DNA from: Sipunculus nudus
Taxonomy: Eukaryota > Annelida > Sipuncula > Golfingiida > Sipunculidae
Direction: 5' to 3'
DNA length: 64,000 nucleotides
Assembly (NCBI GenBank): GCA_026874595.1
Contig: CM049318.1
Span: 7,237,241 to 7,301,240 of the forward strand
This document shows, in pieces, positions 59,747 through 64,000 of this stretch. The number at the start of each line of letters is the position of its first letter. Within the stretch, counting starts at the first letter, position 1. The notes below the pieces were generated by a model, which saw only the letters and a program-made list of their open reading frames with translations, had not been told where the DNA came from and did no database searches. The translations under genes were made by a program, and so were the position numbers.

Positions 59747-60541
59747 TGTTACAGATGTCTCTTATATTGTATGCAGCAGTCTAACATGTGTGTGTGCAGC
59801 GCTAGCATTGTCCGTTGCAATGGGCGACACGGGAGCCGGGCCGGCCACCGTGTGAACCCTGACATGTAGAAACACAGCGGCCTTTGTTCTAGTTTGTTTT
59901 TGGGCGTGTGTATTATGGGTTCTTTAGACTGTTCGGTAAATGGAAAGTTCTCGGCTTGAAGTGAAAAGATATAAAAAGGGGCTGTGTTTAGAGCCGAGAG
60001 AGAGGAGAGAAATATTCAAGTAGACACAGAAGAGTGTGTGTTAGATTGTGGAGCTTATCCGATAATTGCGGCAGTTATAGATCTTCTTAGAATGTGTAAT
60101 TTTATAGTCTTCAGTTTGCCTTTGGGATTACTACCCGAACTTCATTTTTGGATTAAGACAAACTGATTTTGTGATTGAACTGGACTGTTATTCTCTGAGA
60201 AGATTTATGTGAACTGTTTATTTGGATTTTATGCTTTAAAGGACTTTTTGCCGCTGTGACAGTGGTGGTATCCAGGTAGTGTTCACTTTATTTATATACA
60301 TGTATTGATTTACTGTTGTACCGTTGTTATACTGTGTAATTGTATTGATTTAGTGTATTTTACTGTTAGGATTGTTTTAAGAATAAATTATAATTATTTG
60401 TTAACAAAAACACTGACTTCTTTATTCATTTCCCTAGACATTTCCCGCTTCCTAGTGTTACAGAATCTAATTTTTTTATCTCCATGACAGAATTTATGCT
60501 CGTCACGACTACGTGATATGTTGATATTACGTTCCGTAACA
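59747..60541 (+). repeat. 5' LTR (795 bp)
   Basis: TGTTACAGA start and CCGTAACA end give the TG...CA termini. A TATA-like ATATAAAAAGGGGCTG occurs at about 59969 and a poly(A) signal AATAAA in GTTTTAAGAATAAATTATAA near 60384. It matches the solo LTR at 38926-39730 with dispersed differences. Confidence 0.92.
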
Positions 60542-60547
60542 TGAAAC

Positions 60548-60565
60548 TGGGGGCTCGTCCAGGAT
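60548..60565 (+). other. Primer-binding site, tRNA-Pro type
   Basis: TGGGGGCTCGTCCAGGAT starts six bases after the LTR end. It matches the 18-base tRNA-Pro-complementary site familiar from other LTR elements at 17 of 18 positions (one A for G). Confidence 0.8.
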
Positions 60566-60670
60566 GCTTAATAGTTTTAAAAATGTATTAGGCCTTGACC
60601 TAGACATATTGTTTACAATACATTTTTTTTCAAGATTACATATTGTTTGTTGTTGTTTTAACATCTTAAC

Positions 60671-61777
60671 ATGGCAGATTTCAAACCTGATACATTTGTT
60701 GAAGATCCCGACCCTGATCAACTTGTACAGTTGACAAAGGAACAGTTTTCGTTTGGGACAACACTTAGGGATAAGTGTAAAAAAAGCCTTTAGAAAGCCT
60801 GACATCATTGCTTAAATCATGCATGATCTAGTAAGCAAAGGTTTAATTGCAGAGAATGAAGTGGAAACATCAAAAGATGATAGCCTCGCTTTACAGTTGG
60901 AATTAAAATGTTAGAAATGCAAGAAAGGTTAGAAAAAGAAAGACTAGAAAAAGAAAAAGAAATTGAGGTAAAACGACTGGAGTTAGAAAGACTTAAACTA
61001 GAACATGGTCTAAGTGCTGCCCCAACTCACAGTTTTGATGTTGCGAAACACATTAGACTTGTCCCACCTTTTCAAGAAAAAGAGGTTGATAAATATTTCT
61101 TACACTTTGAGAAGGTAGCTGATAATTTAAAACGGCCTGAGGGAAATTGGACTATGCTTTTACAAAGTGTATTGACTGGCAAGGCCAGAGAAATTTATAC
61201 AGAGCTTTCAGTAGAAGACGCGGCTAACTATGACCAGGTTAAATGGTTAATCCTAAAAGGTTATGAGTTAGTTCCGGAGGCTTACCGCCAGAAATTCAGA
61301 AATTGGGAAAAGCGCCAAAATTAGACCTACGTTGAATTTGCTAGGACAAAAGAGTAGTTGTTTCATCGCTGGTGAAGTTCTAAAAATGTAATGAAAGTTT
61401 ATGACAATTTGCGCCAGTTGATTTTGCTTGAAGAATTTAGGCGCTGCTTTAACGCAGATGTTAAAACTTTACTGGATGAGAAAAGTCCCTAAACACTTGA
61501 CAATGCTGCTAAATTAGCTGATGATTATACATTAACCCACAAAATGTCCTGTACTAGCAAATCAAACCAGTCATTCACAAACAAGAATGTAAATCAGTAT
61601 GGTCAAAAGAAGTTTAAAGCCCAGTCACCCACTGCTAGTAGTCCAGTTAGTTCAGCAAAGCCCATTGCTACACCTCAGTCCACGTCCACTGTGTCTGAAT
61701 CCAACCAAGGCCAGTCATTTTCAAAGAAAATCTGTAATTACTGCAAAAAGGAAAGTCATCTAATATCTGACCGCTAG
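60671..61777 (+). pseudogene. gag (SCAN-related capsid and zinc knuckle), broken
   Basis: It begins MADFKPDTFVEDPDPDQL at 60671 and is broken by a frameshift in an A run (about 60778-60785) and by stops. The frame at 60908 carries a charged coiled coil (RLEKERLEKEKEIEVKRL), followed by the SCAN-like capsid core (LLQSVLTGKAREIYTELS, YELVPEAYRQKFRNWEKR), then TAG at 61322. Near 61731-61776 the zinc knuckle reads CNYCKKESHLISDR; the last Cys is changed to Arg. An acidic linker with repeated SF(I/N)DS..EF units follows (61.88-62.2 kb). Vertebrate SCAN domains are known to derive from this kind of gag. Confidence 0.8.
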
Positions 61778-62284
61778 AAACTTGCAAATAAACCAAAGGA
61801 TAAACCTTCTGGTTTTGTTCCAAATTCTATGTATAGCATAGTATAAGAGCCAGGCTCTTTTCATGTAAATAAGGGGTACAACTCCTTTATTGACTCTAAT
61901 AAAGAGTTTGATGCTACGGAGGCCAACGTGCTTTCTGAATCTAAAGAAGAATCCGTAGCTTGCGGGGTAAAAACCTTAGTTGATTTCTGCGAGGAATTTG
62001 ACATGGCTAGGTCCTTCAAGACTCCTGCGAGGGGTATCCACTTAATAAGGCTAAGTCCTTTTATGACTCTTCTCAAACAGAAGATTATTTCTGCAGAGGA
62101 AAATTCCTCTATTGATTCCCATGAGGAGTTTGATTGTAATAAGGATGTAGATTCCTTTAATGACTCTGAAACAGAGTTTATGACTGACACTATCAGTGTC
62201 AGTTTTTTGTTTGATGAAACTGAGGTAATAGATTCCTCTCCTGACTCCGAAATACTTGATGGTTTTGTATCACTTTCAAGTGAT

Positions 62285-62463
62285 TTTTTTTTCAGATTCT
62301 ACCCCTATTAGAACTTTGAAGGACACTGGTTCAGGCCAAACCCTCATGTTACCAAAAACCTTGCCATTTTCTAATAGGTATTTTACTGGTGCACATGCAC
62401 TCTTTAATGGTGTGTTTTCAGACAAGCACACTTCAGTTCCGCTTCACAGTATACATTTAAAAT
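62285..62463 (+). pseudogene. Retroviral-type aspartic protease fragment
   Basis: The frame contains TPIRTLKDTGSGQTLMLPK, with the DTG catalytic triad at about 62318. It ends with a stop at 62463. The short length and nearby stops show decay. Confidence 0.7.
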
Positions 62464-62853
62464 AAGATTTGATTTCTGGGAACATAACTGTGGGCATGAG
62501 AACTACTTCACCCTTTAAGGTAATGCAGTTGCTGCAAGGCAATGATGTTGCAGGTGACAAAGAATAGCCTATACCAATAGTAACAGAAAAGCCGTCACTT
62601 AATCAGGACACTGATCCTGAAAATCGAAAATTCCTGGTTTGTATCCTTCATGTGCTGTAACAAGATCTAAGGCCAAGAAAAACACACAGGAGTATAATGT
62701 TCCAGATTATAACACTCTGGGAGTCACTAGAGACTCGTCTAACGACTCGCCTGTACAGGATGCAGCATTTTCAAGGTCAAAACTTATCGCGGAACAGCAT
62801 AAGCACCTGATGTATGCGCTGATGATGAATGGGCCATCAAACATTAAATAGTT

Positions 62854-63930
62854 ATGCGCACAAGCTATCGCAATGAAATTCTAAGCATGGCATATGAGGC
62901 TCCTTTGCCTGGCCATTTAGGTATAAATAAAACTTATCAGAAAGTTAGTACACACTTCTATTGGTCTTACCTCAGGACGGATGTTGTACAATATTATAAA
63001 TCATGCCATCAGAATCCTCCTAAGGCCCCACTTAGGCCTATTCCTGCTTTCGAGGAACTTTTTAGTAGGATCATTGTCGACTGTGTTGGACCACTGCCCA
63101 AAAACAATTTGGACATAAATACTTGCTGACAATTATGTGTGCATCTACCAGGCTCCCTGAGCCAATATCATTGCGCAAAATTAATGCCAAAAGTATTGTC
63201 AAGGCTCTTAATAAGTTTTTTTTACAACTTTTGGATTACCAAAATCCGTCCAGTCTGACCAAGGGTCTAATTTAATGTCTGGCTTATTCCAGCAAGTTAT
63301 GCTTAAGCTAGGAATAAAACATTACAGCTCTTCGCCATTCCATCCTTAAAATTAGTGTGCCCTCGAGCGTTTTCACCAGACATTAAAAAAACATGATTAG
63401 GACTTATTGTTATGACACACAGAAAGATTGGGATGAAGGAATCAACCTTTTGCTGTTTGCTGTCAGAGAATCCTTTCAAGAGTCCTTGGGTTTCAGTCCC
63501 TTTGAACTAGTTTTTGTACACTCAATTCGCGGTCCATAAAAACAGCTTTAAGAAAAACTCTTGTGTGAAAATCCTGATTCTCTTAGTTTGTTGCAGTATG
63601 TCTCAGACTTTAGCACTAAACTACACAATGCTTGTGAGATTGCAAAGTCTAATCTGAAATCTGCACAAAGTAAAATGAAAACAAAGTATGATAAGCACAG
63701 TGTAAGTAGGACATTTGAGCCTGGTAATAAAGTCCTTGCCTTACTTCCTACCCCTGACAGACCTCTGCATGCTGGGTATTTTGGTCCTTACATTGTTGAC
63801 AAGAAAGTCAGTGATTTGAATTACATACTGTTGAAACCAGATAGACGTAAGAAGAATGTTAACGTGTTGAAACCATATTATGACAGAAATAGCACATCAG
63901 ATGTTGTACATAATGTTACTGCTCTTAATT
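62854..63930 (+). pseudogene. Integrase (zinc, catalytic and GPY/F domains), broken
   Basis: The N-terminal zinc domain is seen as PLPGHLGINKTYQKV, then HFYW and KSCH; the second Cys and about ten residues are missing. The catalytic core shows D at 63079 (IIVDCVGPLP), D at 63257 (SVQSDQGSN) and E at 63365 (ALERFHQTL). The last two are 36 codons apart in one frame, the D-35-E spacing. A GPY/F module follows (HAGYFGPYIVDKKVSDLNYI, LKPYYDR, about 63765-63890). Frameshifts lie between the first and second D, and stops occur near 63128 and 63350. Confidence 0.85.
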
Positions 63931-64000
63931 GTGTAAAAACAGGGCCTGACCCAGCTAAAGTAGATACTGATTGTAAGTGTGATGTAGACATTCAGTGTGG

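Larger units (their letters stand above)
59747..64000 (+). mobile_element. Ty3-type (Gmr1-like order) LTR retrotransposon, decayed, 3' part beyond window
   Basis: Order seen: 5' LTR (59747-60541), primer-binding site (60548), gag (60671-61777), protease (about 62285-62463), integrase (62854-63930). No reverse transcriptase or RNase H motif lies between protease and integrase; only about 390 bp separate them. The Gmr1 group of Ty3/Metaviridae is known for integrase upstream of reverse transcriptase. Every reading frame has stops or frameshifts, several of them TAG/TAA at likely CAG/CAA codons, so this copy is dead. The polypurine tract and 3' LTR are outside the window. Confidence 0.85.

Noticed and set aside
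61861-62190. 109-codon minus-strand frame
   Set aside because: Antisense to the acidic gag-protease linker of the retrotransposon.

Overview
This is invertebrate animal nuclear DNA. It is AT-rich, the genes have short exons with GT-AG introns, and microsatellites, homopolymer runs and mobile elements are abundant. The spliceosomal protein exons are clearly metazoan. The repeat content (long arrays carrying AAGGTCAAGGTCAC-type motifs, long (TA)n and poly-C tracts, several non-coding repeat families) suggests a mollusc, probably a bivalve. That species-level reading is inference.

Layout. (1) 1-10.5 kb: the last six coding exons of EFTUD2 (U5 snRNP GTPase, Snu114 orthologue) on the plus strand, 217 residues ending at 9979. 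Its fourth visible intron (7.1 kb) holds a 100-bp tandem repeat, a 280-bp tandem array, and a large dispersed repeat with a 1.36-kb TIR element nested in it. (2) 10.5-30 kb: no supported gene. It contains a second copy of the 280-bp array, a second copy of the large dispersed repeat with AGGTCA-rich arrays, a Harbinger-like 1.3-kb element with clear TIRs, MITEs, microsatellites, and one CCAAT/CpG-richer stretch that may be a promoter with a short first exon. (3) 30-56.5 kb: a cluster of class I SAM-dependent methyltransferases of the NNMT/PNMT/TEMT family. Two copies are intact, 267 residues each, with identical 154/208/442-bp exons and convergent orientation (30318-31894 plus; 36382-37875 minus). 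Two more are broken copies (47793-50473 and 54128-56501, both minus), and an orphan exon 1 lies at about 42.2-42.36 kb. Between them lie an inverted 1.7-2 kb duplicated spacer, a solo LTR with a 4-bp target duplication, a foldback element bounded by (TA)n, a pogo/Tigger-like element inside an intron of the third copy, and a hAT-like element with an 8-bp target duplication. (4) 57.2-58.25 kb: a 47-bp tandem repeat of about 22 units. (5) 59.75 kb to the window end: the 5' part of a decayed Ty3-type LTR retrotransposon: LTR, a primer-binding site matching the tRNA-Pro 3' end, SCAN-related gag, aspartic protease and then integrase, with no reverse transcriptase between protease and integrase. That order is the Gmr1-like arrangement.

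The main biological story is a birth-and-death methyltransferase cluster whose flanks and introns have been rearranged by inverted duplication and transposon insertion. Its solo LTR and the retrotransposon at the right edge belong to the same family.
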